From assembly GCA_017536445.1 (NCBI GenBank), contig JAFXHJ010000008.1, positions 1-52,503 of the forward strand: a DNA stretch of 52,503 bases. Reading direction: 5' to 3'. Of this stretch, positions 29,841 through 39,414 are shown in pieces. A program made the position numbers and the translations under genes. This DNA is from Clostridia bacterium. GTDB lineage: Bacteria > Bacillota > Clostridia > TANB77 > CAG-465. The notes beneath the pieces were generated by a model. The model was not told the DNA's origin, did no database searches, and saw only the letters and a program-made list of their open reading frames with translations. Each line of letters begins with the position of its first letter. Positions within the stretch are counted from its first letter, which is position 1.

Positions 29841-31637
29841 ATGTGCGGAATTATAGGATACGCTTCAAAGAATTTAGATTCTTGTAGCGTTGCATTGTCA
29901 TGCTTAAAAAACTTAGAATATAGAGGTTATGATTCCTCTGGTGTCGCTACTAGCGAACAAGGAAAAATCAATATGTATAAGGCGCAAGGTAAAATCGCTA
30001 ATCTAGAAGAGAAAATTAAAGATCATGAAATTTCTGCTTCTACTGCAATTGCGCATACTAGATGGGCTACACACGGAGAGCCAAGTGAGACTAACGCTCA
30101 CCCACATAAGGTTGGGCACGTTACTTTAGTGCATAATGGAATCATTGAAAACTATTCAGATATTAAACAGGATTTATTATCTAAAGGAATGAATTTTGTT
30201 TCTGAAACAGATTCTGAAGTTGCATGTGGATACATTAATTATATGTATGAACAAACGGGAGATAAAATGGCAAGTATAAAAGCCGCTTGTGATGAATTTA
30301 GGGGTTCTTATGCTCTACCTATCATCTTTGATGATGAGCCAAATACAATTTATGCTGTTAGAAAAAACAGCCCTTTGATCGTTGGTAAAAGCGATGATGG
30401 TAACTTTGTATCTTCTGATGTTTCAGCAATATTAAATTATACAAATAAATATGTATTGTTAGATAATGATGAATTCGTTAAAGTTACAAACGATAATGTT
30501 GAAATATTTGACTCAAACCTAAACAAGATAGAAAAGAAAGTAGATACTGCTACTTGGAGCGCTGTAGAATACCAAAAGAACGGTTATGACCACTTTATGT
30601 TAAAAGAAATCTATGAACAACCTAAAGTTGTTAAAAACATATTAGGTAAATTCTATGATGACATAGACTTCACAAAATACGACAATATACACATTGTTGC
30701 TTGTGGTAGTGCTATGCATGCTGGTATGGTTGCTAAATACCTTTTAGAAAACAATGCTAAAATTAGAACTACAGTAGAAATAGCTTCAGAATACAGATAC
30801 AAAGAAAATCTAATTACGCCTTCTACTCTAGTTATAATAATATCTCAATCTGGTGAAACTGCAGATACTTTAGCTGCATTACGTCTTGCAAAAGAACAAG
30901 GTGCGTATGTTTTAGCTATAGTTAATGTTGTTGGTTCTTCTATCGCTCGTGAAGCAGATAAAACAATATACACTTATGCAGGACCAGAAATAGCTGTTGC
31001 TACAACTAAAGGTTATTCTTCACAAGTTGCTACATTAACAAACGTAGCTCTTACAATAATGAAACAAAAGGGATTATTAGAAGATTCTGTTATGGATACA
31101 TTCTATAAAGATATAGAAAAAATAGAAACATTAGCAGAAGATTTAATTAATTCTAGAGATATGTATAAAGCTATTGCAAATAAGTTATATACTCACGAAA
31201 ATGTATTATACATTGGACGTGGCATAGATAGTGCAAGTTGTATGGAAGGTTCTCTAAAACTTAAAGAAATTTCATACATACACTCAGAAGCGTATGCAGC
31301 AGGCGAATTAAAACACGGTACAATATCACTTGTAGATCAAGGAACACCTGTTATAACTATCGCTACAGTAGACAATCTATATGAAAAAACTATAAGCAAT
31401 CTAAAGGAAACAAAAGCTCGCGGAGGTTATACTCTACTTATTACTACAGAAAATCAAAATGTAGATAATATAAAAGACTCACTAGATGATGTAATTATAT
31501 TGCCTAAAGTTTCTGAATTTTTAGAGTCACTTCTAGTAGTTATTGTTCTTCAATTAATTGCTTATGAAACAGCTATACTAAGAGGCGCAGATATAGACAA
31601 ACCAAAAAATCTTGCTAAATCTGTTACTGTTGAATAA
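29841..31637 (+). CDS. glmS: Glutamine-fructose-6-phosphate aminotransferase (isomerising)
   Basis: First step of UDP-GlcNAc synthesis: fructose-6-phosphate plus glutamine to glucosamine-6-phosphate. The 598 residues show the N-terminal class II amidotransferase with Cys2 (MCGIIGY), GYDSSG, HTRWATHG, and two SIS sugar-binding domains (CGSAMHAG, SQSGETADT, KELKHGT-type region AAGELKHGT, IGRG). The last residues KPKNLAKSVTVE are the family's standard end. The ribosome site is TATGGAGGATTATTATT. It is controlled by the ribozyme at 29662-29812. Confidence 0.97.
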   Translation: MCGIIGYASKNLDSCSVALSCLKNLEYRGYDSSGVATSEQGKINMYKAQGKIANLEEKIKDHEISASTAIAHTRWATHGEPSETNAHPHKVGHVTLVHNGIIENYSDIKQDLLSKGMNFVSETDSEVACGYINYMYEQTGDKMASIKAACDEFRGSYALPIIFDDEPNTIYAVRKNSPLIVGKSDDGNFVSSDVSAILNYTNKYVLLDNDEFVKVTNDNVEIFDSNLNKIEKKVDTATWSAVEYQKNGYDHFMLKEIYEQPKVVKNILGKFYDDIDFTKYDNIHIVACGSAMHAGMVAKYLLENNAKIRTTVEIASEYRYKENLITPSTLVIIISQSGETADTLAALRLAKEQGAYVLAIVNVVGSSIAREADKTIYTYAGPEIAVATTKGYSSQVATLTNVALTIMKQKGLLEDSVMDTFYKDIEKIETLAEDLINSRDMYKAIANKLYTHENVLYIGRGIDSASCMEGSLKLKEISYIHSEAYAAGELKHGTISLVDQGTPVITIATVDNLYEKTISNLKETKARGGYTLLITTENQNVDNIKDSLDDVIILPKVSEFLESLLVVIVLQLIAYETAILRGADIDKPKNLAKSVTVE

Positions 31638-31676
31638 TCCTTTTAGTATAAACAAAATTTAAATAATATATAAAAT

Positions 31677-31715
31677 AAAAAAGAGTGTTAACTTAATTGT
31701 TAACACTCTTTTTTA
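31677..31715. terminator. Bidirectional terminator between glmS and the mre-pbp2 operon
   Basis: A stem AAAAAGAGTGTTAAC / GTTAACACTCTTTTT with loop TTAATT, with flanking A and T runs. Confidence 0.9.
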
Positions 31716-31739
31716 TTTATTTGATTTATAAATTGTTAT

Positions 31740-32042
31740 CTATTCTTCCATATTAGTTTTAGAATCGGTTGTAGCTTTCATCTCTCCATACTTTTTATAC
31801 ATCTTTACGAATAATGCTACTAATATAACTACTCCTAAAGCAAGCATTGCAATTCCGCCTAAAATAGTTTCTTCTAGCATTAAGACTCCTACAAGAAGTA
31901 TTAATCCAGTACCCAATAAATAAAGTAATATAATTATTATAGCTAATAATACTCTTAGAGCTTTAGGAACCTTCTTGTTCTCGCTTGCTTCTACTCCAAC
32001 TTCAAAAATTAATTCTATTAAAAATTCAATTAAATCTTCCAT
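31740..32042 (-). CDS. Small membrane protein, 100 aa
   Basis: I do not recognise the family. It has an amphipathic acidic N-terminus (MEDLIEFLIELIFEVGVEA), and two membrane helices at about 29-52 and 56-80 with a short turn. The C-terminus is charged and polar (YKKYGEMKATTDSKTNMEE). It is the last gene of the mreBCD-pbp2 operon, 10 bp after pbp2, so it may be involved in elongation, but that is only context. Confidence 0.6.
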   Translation of the reverse strand: MEDLIEFLIELIFEVGVEASENKKVPKALRVLLAIIIILLYLLGTGLILLVGVLMLEETILGGIAMLALGVVILVALFVKMYKKYGEMKATTDSKTNMEE

Positions 32043-32052
32043 ACATTTTCTC

Positions 32053-34134
32053 CTAATATTTTATACTTGGTACTAATACTTCATTTACCTCTTTATTAAC
32101 ATTTTCATTAGATATATCGAAGTATTCTTCAAGTATTGGTTTTACAATGTTCGCAACAGCTGTACCAGAATCTCCGTGTTCTACTATTGCAACAACTGCT
32201 ATTTGTGGATTTTCTATTGGTGCAAATCCAACAAATACTCCATTTGGATGTCCACTAGATACTTGAGCTGTTCCTGTTTTACCAGCAACTTCTATATCTG
32301 AATTCTTAAATACAATATATGATGTGCCACCTTGTTCTGATGTAACAGATTTCATTCCTTCTACTACCGCATCAACATGTTTTTGATTTAAATCTAATCT
32401 TGTAGATATGAATTTATATCCTGTTACTTTTTCTGCGTGAGCTAACAAATCCTCCGACGACACATATTCATCTTCTGCATTTACTACGTTTTTAATTACT
32501 GTTGCTCTGTTTAATGTTCCACCATTTGCAAGCGTTGCTATATAGTTTGCAAGTTGCACTGGTGTAAACGAATTATATGATTGTCCAATTACAGCAGATA
32601 ATGTATCTCCTAGATACCAATCCATATTTTTATTAGCTCCTGCTATCATACCTTTAGCCTCGCCATAAAGTTCTACGCCTGTTTTATTTCCAAGTCCAAA
32701 CATCTGACAATATTTAACAAGGTTGTCTATTCCCATTCTTCTACCTACTTCATAGAAGAAGCAGTTGCAAGATACTTTAATTGCGTCGCTTACATTTACC
32801 CATCCATGAGTTCTGCCATAATATGAATATACCCAACACATTGGACGGTTTGCATATTCATATCTTCCGTTTGCTTTTATCTTTTCACTGATTGTTATTA
32901 CTTTACTATCTAAACCTGCTAACGCACTTAGCATCTTAAATGTTGAACCTGGTGAATATGTTCCAGATATTGCTCTATTAAACATAGGCTTGCTTGTGTT
33001 AGCCATAATCTTTTTCCAAGAACTATATTTTATCCCAGATACAAATTCATTCGGATCAAATGTCGGGTAGCTTGCCATTGCAAGAATTTCTGCACTATTT
33101 ACATCTATTGCTACTACAACTCCAGATGTAGCATCAGACTTTTTAGAATAACCAGGGGCACCAGTTCTAATGTTGTTTATTACCTTTTTAAGATTCTTTT
33201 CTGCTACTTGTTGCAATCTATAGTCTATTGTTAAAGTTACGTTGTTTCCAGAGTCCGCCTCTTTATATATATATTCTCCTGCTATTTCTCCTTCAGCATC
33301 TACTTCTGTTCTCTTTATGCCATTACTTCCCTTTAAGAAGGCTTCCATAGTGGTTTCTATTCCCATTTTACCAATAATACTGTTATATGTGTACCCTTCA
33401 TCTTTTAGTTCTTTGTATTCTTCATTACTAATTTTACTTACATATCCTAAAAGATGTGATGCTATTGTACCGTTTGGATAGTATCTTTTAGAGTTGACAT
33501 TTATCTCTATACCTGGCAGTTCGCTTTTTAGTTCTTCTATCATCGCCATTGAGTTATATGATATATCTTTTGCTAATGTTACAGATCTAAATAACGAAAA
33601 TGGATTTGTTCCTATTTCATATCTTAGTGCAACTAATTTATTCTTAACATCATTTGACACATTAAGTTTATTTAAATCATATTTAATGTATAGATAATCT
33701 AATATTTCTGCTGTTGTGCTTTTGGTGTCTATATCATAAGTTTCACAAACTTTTACTCTATCCTCATTGCTATGGAACTCATTATCTTCCATCGGGAAAG
33801 ATGATGTGTACTCATCTTTATTTTGTTCTAATATATTTAACACTTTAAGTAATGTATTATTTAAGTTTTCATCTCCAACTTTAAATATCTCCACATCATA
33901 CGCAAGTTTACTTGTTGCTAATACTACTCCGTTTCTATCATAGATTTCTCCACGTGGTGCTTCTATAGTAGTTTCTCTTAACATTTTCTTTTCTGATTGT
34001 TCTCTATAACTTGCTCCATTTATTATCTGAAGATCTATTAAACGCAAAGCAAAAACAATCCCAATAATTATTACTAGGATTTTTAAAATTAATATTCTGT
34101 TTTCAAAAAAATTAATATTAATCTTTAACTTCAC
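32053..34134 (-). CDS. mrdA: Penicillin-binding protein 2 (elongasome transpeptidase, GTG start)
   Basis: Class B transpeptidase that cross-links lateral-wall peptidoglycan with MreBCD and RodA. A single N-terminal membrane helix (about 10-32) precedes the dimerisation domain (starts RGEIYDRNGVVLA). Active-site Ser is in SPGSTFKML, followed by SCN (KVSCNCFF) and KTG (VAGKTGTAQV). The start is GTG 34134, nine bases after GGAG. It lies 6 bp downstream of mreD. Confidence 0.93.
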   Translation of the reverse strand: MKLKININFFENRILILKILVIIIGIVFALRLIDLQIINGASYREQSEKKMLRETTIEAPRGEIYDRNGVVLATSKLAYDVEIFKVGDENLNNTLLKVLNILEQNKDEYTSSFPMEDNEFHSNEDRVKVCETYDIDTKSTTAEILDYLYIKYDLNKLNVSNDVKNKLVALRYEIGTNPFSLFRSVTLAKDISYNSMAMIEELKSELPGIEINVNSKRYYPNGTIASHLLGYVSKISNEEYKELKDEGYTYNSIIGKMGIETTMEAFLKGSNGIKRTEVDAEGEIAGEYIYKEADSGNNVTLTIDYRLQQVAEKNLKKVINNIRTGAPGYSKKSDATSGVVVAIDVNSAEILAMASYPTFDPNEFVSGIKYSSWKKIMANTSKPMFNRAISGTYSPGSTFKMLSALAGLDSKVITISEKIKANGRYEYANRPMCWVYSYYGRTHGWVNVSDAIKVSCNCFFYEVGRRMGIDNLVKYCQMFGLGNKTGVELYGEAKGMIAGANKNMDWYLGDTLSAVIGQSYNSFTPVQLANYIATLANGGTLNRATVIKNVVNAEDEYVSSEDLLAHAEKVTGYKFISTRLDLNQKHVDAVVEGMKSVTSEQGGTSYIVFKNSDIEVAGKTGTAQVSSGHPNGVFVGFAPIENPQIAVVAIVEHGDSGTAVANIVKPILEEYFDISNENVNKEVNEVLVPSIKY

Positions 34135-34140
34135 TTTTCT

Positions 34141-34638
34141 TTACTCCATACCTCTATTTATTTTTGCTAGGATAAAGAACAGCACATATGCCGAAAGTAT
34201 ATTTAATAATATACTTTTTACTATCGCAAATATTACTGTTATTATTCCTACTGTTATTCCCACACTAAATATATTTATTAACAGTGTTAATACTTCAAAT
34301 ATCCCCATTCCAATTGTTGTATATACCGCAACTGAAAATGGTGTGTCTTGCTTGTATACATTTTTCATGCTTTCAAGTATTATACTTAAAAGTGTAAATA
34401 TTACAAAATATTTTGCAAGTGTATGTCCAAGTACAATGTCTGTTAACACACCTGCAACCATTGATAAATACACATGCCTTTTGAATGAATTAACCATTAT
34501 TGTTACTATTACAAAGCACGCAACTAAATTAAATTTTGTACCAAATAATTCAGTATTATTAAACACATTAAGTTGCAATATTATAATTAACAAAAGTAAT
34601 AATATATTTAGAATATATGTTAATACTTTCTTTAACAT
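34141..34638 (-). CDS. mreD: Rod shape-determining protein MreD
   Basis: A 165-aa integral membrane partner of MreC. Four to five hydrophobic segments cover most of it, with typical central text MVAGVLTDIVLGHTLAKYF. It lies between mreC (9 bp) and pbp2 (6 bp). Confidence 0.88.
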   Translation of the reverse strand: MLKKVLTYILNILLLLLIIILQLNVFNNTELFGTKFNLVACFVIVTIMVNSFKRHVYLSMVAGVLTDIVLGHTLAKYFVIFTLLSIILESMKNVYKQDTPFSVAVYTTIGMGIFEVLTLLINIFSVGITVGIITVIFAIVKSILLNILSAYVLFFILAKINRGME

Positions 34639-34647
34639 TAAACTCCC

Positions 34648-35490
34648 CTACTTTACTATTATACCTACCATATCTAAAGAATCTAAATTAACGAACGTTT
34701 CTACTATAGCGTATCTATCTATTTCATTTTTCTTATTCTTTATACTTTTAATTATACCTACCGGTATTCCTTTTTTATATAACCCGCCAATACCTGTTGT
34801 ATATACCTTTTCACCTTCAGAAAGTTCTGTGTCTATTGGTATATTTACAAGTTTTACGGTATTGCTACCGGTTAGACTATATTCACCTTTTATTAAAGCA
34901 AGTTTGTTTATATTTGAAATTTGAACACTTACAGATGTACCTGGTTCTAGTATAGTTGTAACTACACTTGTATTTTCATTTACTTCTGAAATATATCCAA
35001 CAAGCCCTTGTTCTGCTATTACAGTTTGTCTTTTTTCTATTCCATCTTTAGAGCCTTTGTTTATTACGAATGTTTCATTCCATGATTCGTAATTTCTAGA
35101 AATTATATTTGCATAAACTTTTTCAAAGTGACTGTAATTTTCTTCAATTTTTAACAAATCTCTCAAATCTTCATTCTCTACTTCTAAAGCATCTAATTCT
35201 ACTTGTAACTGTTTTGTTTTAGCAAGTTCTTCTTCAAGTTCGGATATTTTCTTATTTAATTTTTTAGTATTACCAAAGAAAGAAGTCCCGTCTTTAAATA
35301 CCCCAGTTACCGTTCCTGTTATTCCATCTACAAAACTTACAACTGTAGATGATACTTTAGTCATAAAAGGAACCTTTAATATGGCTAGTAAATAAATTGA
35401 TATAATTACGCAAACTGCGATAATTATACCAATCATTATTTTATTCTTTTTTTCTTTTCTTCTTAGTTTGGCATCCCTCATGTAATTCAT
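34648..35490 (-). CDS. mreC: Rod shape-determining protein MreC
   Basis: Membrane-anchored scaffold of the elongation complex. The 280 residues show one N-terminal helix (about 16-40), a coiled coil (about 75-115, starts NKKISELEEELAKTK), and a beta-rich external domain with YANIISRNYESWNETFVINKGSKDGI and the later GLVGYISEVNENTSVV. It lies 11 bp after mreB. Confidence 0.92.
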   Translation of the reverse strand: MNYMRDAKLRRKEKKNKIMIGIIIAVCVIISIYLLAILKVPFMTKVSSTVVSFVDGITGTVTGVFKDGTSFFGNTKKLNKKISELEEELAKTKQLQVELDALEVENEDLRDLLKIEENYSHFEKVYANIISRNYESWNETFVINKGSKDGIEKRQTVIAEQGLVGYISEVNENTSVVTTILEPGTSVSVQISNINKLALIKGEYSLTGSNTVKLVNIPIDTELSEGEKVYTTGIGGLYKKGIPVGIIKSIKNKKNEIDRYAIVETFVNLDSLDMVGIIVK

Positions 35491-35501
35491 AGTTATGCTC
35501 C

Positions 35502-36518
35502 TTATTTTCTTCTAGTTTTAATTGATTTCTTAAGTACTTCTATATTAGATAATGCACTTCCAACTCCTCTTGCAACACATTCTAATGGATTGTTTGCAAT
35601 ATATACTGGAATTCCTATTCTATCTGATATATATCTATCTATATTTTTAATATATGCTCCGCCACCACAAACAGCTATGCCTTTTTCCATAATGTCCGCC
35701 GCAAGTTCTGGAGGTGTCTTTTCTAGTGTTATATTTATAACTTTAATTATATCTTCTAATATTCTTCTCATTGCCGCTTCGATATCTGATGTTGTTACAG
35801 TTATTGTATCTGGTAACCCCGTTGTTAAGTTTCTACCTTTAACTTGCATCCTTTCTTCTGTCATTGATGAAAAAGCAGCACCTATTGTATTTTTAATTTC
35901 TTCTGCTATATTGTCTCCAATAAGTACATCAAATTTATTTTTAACATATTCAATTATATCTTTATCTAGATCATCCCCAGCTACACGTATGGCATTAGAA
36001 ATAACTATTCCTCCTAATGATATAACCGCAACTTCAGTAACTCCTCCGCCGATATCTATTATCATAGCACCTTCTGGGCTATCCACTTTAATACCAGCAC
36101 CTATAGCAGCTGCCATTGCTTCTTCCATTACATATACTTCTTTTGCTCCTGCAAGATGTGCAGTTTCTTCTACAGCTCTTTCTTCAACATCTGTAACTCC
36201 AGATGGTACACATATTACTACCCTTGGTTTAGATAACATACTTTTATTTGTACATTTTTTGATGAATTCTTCAAGCATCATTCTTGTTCCATAGAAGTTT
36301 GCAATAACTCCACCTTTTAAGGGTTTAACTGCAAGAATATTATCTGGTGTTCTACCTAGCATTTCTTTTGCCACATTGCCAACCGCTAAGACATCTCCAG
36401 TCACATCATTAATTGCAACAACTGTTGGTTCTTTTAGTACAATACCTTCACCTTTAACATATATTTGTGTTGTTGATGTTCCTAAATCTATTCCAATATC
36501 TTTTGCCATCAGTTTCAT
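35502..36518 (-). CDS. mreB: Rod shape-determining protein MreB
   Basis: Actin-like filament that directs lateral wall synthesis. The 338 residues carry the ATPase phosphate loops GIDLGTSTTQIYVKGEG and IIDIGGGVTEVAVISLGG and the adenosine-contact CGGGAYIKN. The start ATG 36518 overlaps the radC stop as ATGA and has GGGGGGAAG upstream; the ATG three codons later is possible too. It is followed by mreC, mreD and pbp2. Confidence 0.96.
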   Translation of the reverse strand: MKLMAKDIGIDLGTSTTQIYVKGEGIVLKEPTVVAINDVTGDVLAVGNVAKEMLGRTPDNILAVKPLKGGVIANFYGTRMMLEEFIKKCTNKSMLSKPRVVICVPSGVTDVEERAVEETAHLAGAKEVYVMEEAMAAAIGAGIKVDSPEGAMIIDIGGGVTEVAVISLGGIVISNAIRVAGDDLDKDIIEYVKNKFDVLIGDNIAEEIKNTIGAAFSSMTEERMQVKGRNLTTGLPDTITVTTSDIEAAMRRILEDIIKVINITLEKTPPELAADIMEKGIAVCGGGAYIKNIDRYISDRIGIPVYIANNPLECVARGVGSALSNIEVLKKSIKTRRK

Positions 36519-37237
36519 AATATTCTTCCCCCCATAAATAGTGAATTGTTTGTTTCTTTTATACTTGTATATCCATTATTACCAATAATTATATGATCTA
36601 AAACTGTTATATCAAAAACAGCTGCATATTCTATAATCTTTCTAGTTAACAATACATCTTGCCTACTTGGTGTCGTATCCCCACTTGGATGGTTATGTAC
36701 TAACACTATAGAACTAGCTAGTTGTTTTATTGGTTCGCTTAAAATCTCTTTAGGCGAAACCATAGATTTATTAGTTGCTACTATACTCACTGTTATAATA
36801 GATTTAACATACGCCTTGGCATCTAATAACACAACTTTCACTTGTTCTGTTTTTAAATCTTTAAGTTCGCTAGCAAGCAAATCATATATTGTTTTTGGAC
36901 TTGTTATCTTTGTTTTTATTTCGTTTAATTTATTACTATTTATTCTTTTAGCAAGTTCTAACACAGCTTTAATTTGTATAGCCTTTACTCTGCCTATACC
37001 AGGCACCATCATAAGTTCGGCTATAGATGCTTCTTCTAAATACTTAAGTCCTTCATGTCCATTTGTGTGTTTACTTAAAAGAAGTCTAGCTACATCTATT
37101 GAGTTAAACTCTTTAGAGCCAGATTTAATTATTATTGCTAAAAGTTCTGCATCCGTAAGTACTAAGCCTCCATACTTTTCAAATTTTTCATATGGTCTAT
37201 CCTCAAAAGGAATGTTCTTAATACTTAATTTATCCAT
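36515..37237 (-). CDS. radC: RadC/JAB family protein
   Basis: RadC-family protein with a helix-hairpin-helix N-terminus (LMMVPGIGRVKAIQI) and an MPN/JAMM metalloprotease-like motif HNHPSGDTTPSRQD followed by acidic D. Length 240 is normal. DNA-repair function is disputed for the family. It is 3 bp after the DUF4321 gene and coupled to mreB by a 4-bp overlap, a standard clostridial order. Confidence 0.93.
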   Translation of the reverse strand: MDKLSIKNIPFEDRPYEKFEKYGGLVLTDAELLAIIIKSGSKEFNSIDVARLLLSKHTNGHEGLKYLEEASIAELMMVPGIGRVKAIQIKAVLELAKRINSNKLNEIKTKITSPKTIYDLLASELKDLKTEQVKVVLLDAKAYVKSIITVSIVATNKSMVSPKEILSEPIKQLASSIVLVHNHPSGDTTPSRQDVLLTRKIIEYAAVFDITVLDHIIIGNNGYTSIKETNNSLFMGGRIL

Positions 37238-37240
37238 TTA

Positions 37241-37483
37241 TTACACTTTCTTCACAATAAACAATGCTATCACTAACCCTATTATTGATGCTATATTTAA
37301 ATCCATCATAAATCCAAAAGTAACTTTAATAATACTCAAATCTAAAGTTAATGGATTGGTTAATCCCAAAGCTTTACCATATGCTAAAAAGCTAAGTGCT
37401 GGCACACTGGCTGCTAATGAGCCTAAATATCCCCCTATAATTATTCCAGAAAAAACTATTAATGTTTTAATAAGATTTTTCAT
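37241..37483 (-). CDS. DUF4321-family membrane protein, 80 aa
   Basis: Short membrane protein of the DUF4321 type. It starts MKNLIKTLIVFSGIIIGGYLGSLAA and has two to three hydrophobic segments (about 3-25, 49-75). I use ATG 37483 after AAAGGAGGAAACA. The longer open frame from 37540 would cross the promoter. It is the first gene of the DUF4321-radC-mreBCD-pbp2 operon. Confidence 0.8.
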   Translation of the reverse strand: MKNLIKTLIVFSGIIIGGYLGSLAASVPALSFLAYGKALGLTNPLTLDLSIIKVTFGFMMDLNIASIIGLVIALFIVKKV

Positions 37484-37511
37484 TGTTTCCTCCTTTGTTT
37501 TACACGTCTTC

Positions 37512-37540
37512 ATTATATAACGAAACCCTAAATATTTCAA
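37512..37540 (-). promoter_or_regulatory. Promoter of the radC-mreBCD-pbp2 operon
   Basis: On the minus strand TTGAAA (37540-37535), 17 bp, TATAAT (37517-37512). Confidence 0.75.
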
Positions 37541-37597
37541 CTATATTACAAAAATATGTCATTAAATTTTTTCACAAAATTCTACTTAAATCTACAA

Positions 37598-37626
37598 TTG
37601 CATTTTTACAAAAATTATAGTAGAAT
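37598..37626 (+). promoter_or_regulatory. Promoter of mscL
   Basis: TTGCAT (37598-37603), 17 bp, TAGAAT (37621-37626), 25 bp before the start codon. It sets the mscL start at 37652, not in the upstream open frame. Confidence 0.7.
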
Positions 37627-37651
37627 ATTGTCATTGAAAAGGGGTAATATT

Positions 37652-38167
37652 ATGGGTAAAAAAATAGATTTAGAAAAAGAACAAGAAAAATTAAAAAAAT
37701 TAAAAGAAAAGGCTGAAAAAAAATCTAAAAGCTTTTTAACAGAATTTAAACAATTCGCTACTAAAGGCAATGTAATAGATATGGCTATTGGTGTTATTAT
37801 AGGTACTGCGTTTACTAAAATAGTAAATTCACTTGTAAATGACGTTATAACTCCATCGCTATCTGTTCTTACAGGCAAAATAGATTTTTCTAGCTTATTT
37901 GTATCATTAGATGGTTTAACATATGAATCTGTAGAAGCTGCTAAAGAAGCTGGCGCGACAGTAATTAACTATGGTCAATTTTTAACAAATATAGTAGACT
38001 TTTTAATGGTAGCTTTGTGCTTATTTATTTTCTTCAAGGTATTCTTCAAAGCTAGACGTAAAGAGGCTCCAAAACCAGTAACTACTAAGAAATGTCCTTA
38101 TTGCTTAAGCGAAATACCACTTGAAGCAACTCGCTGTGCTCATTGCACATCTGAATTAAAGGAATAA
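37652..38167 (+). CDS. mscL: Large-conductance mechanosensitive channel with C-terminal zinc ribbon, 171 aa
   Basis: Turgor safety valve, a pentameric membrane channel. A Lys/Glu-rich N-terminus (about 1-28, longer than in E. coli) precedes the two helices of the pore: FATKGNVIDMAIGVIIGTAFTKIVNSLVNDVITP and later FLTNIVDFLMVALCLFIFFK. The C-terminal 28 residues form a zinc ribbon (Cys148, Cys151, Cys163, Cys166: CPYC and CAHC), a common addition in Gram-positive members. The ribosome site is AAAGGGGTAATATT. Confidence 0.93.
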   Translation: MGKKIDLEKEQEKLKKLKEKAEKKSKSFLTEFKQFATKGNVIDMAIGVIIGTAFTKIVNSLVNDVITPSLSVLTGKIDFSSLFVSLDGLTYESVEAAKEAGATVINYGQFLTNIVDFLMVALCLFIFFKVFFKARRKEAPKPVTTKKCPYCLSEIPLEATRCAHCTSELKE

Positions 38168-38178
38168 AATATTAAACT

Positions 38179-38214
38179 AGAACACCCAGTAGAAATTCTA
38201 CTAGGTGTTCTTTT
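38179..38214. terminator. Terminator after mscL
   Basis: A stem of AGAACACC-C-AGTAG and CTACT-A-GGTGTTCT with loop AAATT and a T-run. It is also usable by the convergent CapA-like gene. Confidence 0.85.
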
Positions 38215-38235
38215 ATTATATATATCACACACATA

Positions 38236-39414
38236 TTATTCCATATACATAACTAATTTATTATCTGTTATGTGGCAATTCTTATTATCGCCTGCGATGT
38301 ATTTTAAAAATTCCGTTGCACTTTTAGCATTATAATCTTCCATAAGAATTGTTTGTTTCTTAGCATTTATATATGTTGGTGTTATTTCTATTTTTTTAAG
38401 CTTTCCTTGTTCGTTGAATGTGAAATCAAATATTCCAGATTTTTTACCACTTTCATAACTTGTATCATGCATTAAATATCCAACACTATATATTATTGGT
38501 TTATCTTTATACATTTCTATTGGATATACACCTAAAGAATGTGAACCTATTACAACATCTGCTCCAGCTTTTATTAGAGCCTTATATGTATTCTTCATAC
38601 CACTTGTTATAGTATGAGAATTTTCATTTCCTAAATGTGTCATTACAATAACTGCTGATGCACTTTCTTTTGCTGTCTCTATTAATGTTTTTACTCTATT
38701 TAAGTTGTATGTCATTATTCCTGCAGAAGTATAACTAGAGTCACTTCCTATTGTTTCATTACATACACCTATTAATGCAACTTTAATTCCTTCTTTTTCT
38801 ACATATATTATTGAATTATTTAGTCCTATTAAATCATAATCTTCTTGTAAAAACTTCTTAGTGTCATTTAATATTTCTTTGCCAAAATCCAAGATATGAT
38901 CTGTTGCAAGGTTTAATCCATCTATTCCTAACGCATTAAATGCGTTATCTATGTCTGCAGTTACTATATATTTAGAATTCGTTTCTCCAAGTTCTTCTAA
39001 ATCTACAATGTTTGTAGCTAAGTGTGCCATAGTGTAATCTGAATCTTTAGCGTATTCTGATATGTGTCTAAAAGCACTCATATAGTTGTATTCTACATTT
39101 TTACCTACTTTTCCACCCATCATTATCTCGCCAAGTGTTGTTATTGTTAATTCCTTCACTGGTTCATAACCATCTTCTTCTTCGAAAACATTTACACTTG
39201 CATCAGATTCTATTATTTCACCATTTGATTCATAGCCTGATTGTGCTTTATTATTACTTATAGCAGTAGATATTAACGAAACTCCTACTACTATGCTAGC
39301 CAATACAGCTATAATTAAACAGCCCAAAGCCACAAGTTTAAAGTTTATATTATATCTGCCTGCACCTTTTCTTCTTCTAGTGATTGTACGACCACGTCTT
39401 GTACTGTTCCACAT
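38236..39414 (-). CDS. CapA/PgsA-type capsule or poly-glutamate synthesis protein, 392 aa
   Basis: Calcineurin-like metallophosphatase-fold protein of the bacterial capsule synthesis family (PGA_cap). An Arg-rich head (MWNSTRRGRTITRRRKGAGR) precedes one membrane helix (about 25-49). The outer domain shows TITTLGEIMMGG, then the conserved HLGNE and IGSHSLGVYPIEMYKDKPIIYSVGYLM. Start ATG 39414 follows AAGGAGATAAGAGG, and lies within mtaB (70-bp overlap). Whether it makes polyglutamate is unknown, as no other cap genes are adjacent. Confidence 0.82.
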   Translation of the reverse strand: MWNSTRRGRTITRRRKGAGRYNINFKLVALGCLIIAVLASIVVGVSLISTAISNNKAQSGYESNGEIIESDASVNVFEEEDGYEPVKELTITTLGEIMMGGKVGKNVEYNYMSAFRHISEYAKDSDYTMAHLATNIVDLEELGETNSKYIVTADIDNAFNALGIDGLNLATDHILDFGKEILNDTKKFLQEDYDLIGLNNSIIYVEKEGIKVALIGVCNETIGSDSSYTSAGIMTYNLNRVKTLIETAKESASAVIVMTHLGNENSHTITSGMKNTYKALIKAGADVVIGSHSLGVYPIEMYKDKPIIYSVGYLMHDTSYESGKKSGIFDFTFNEQGKLKKIEITPTYINAKKQTILMEDYNAKSATEFLKYIAGDNKNCHITDNKLVMYME

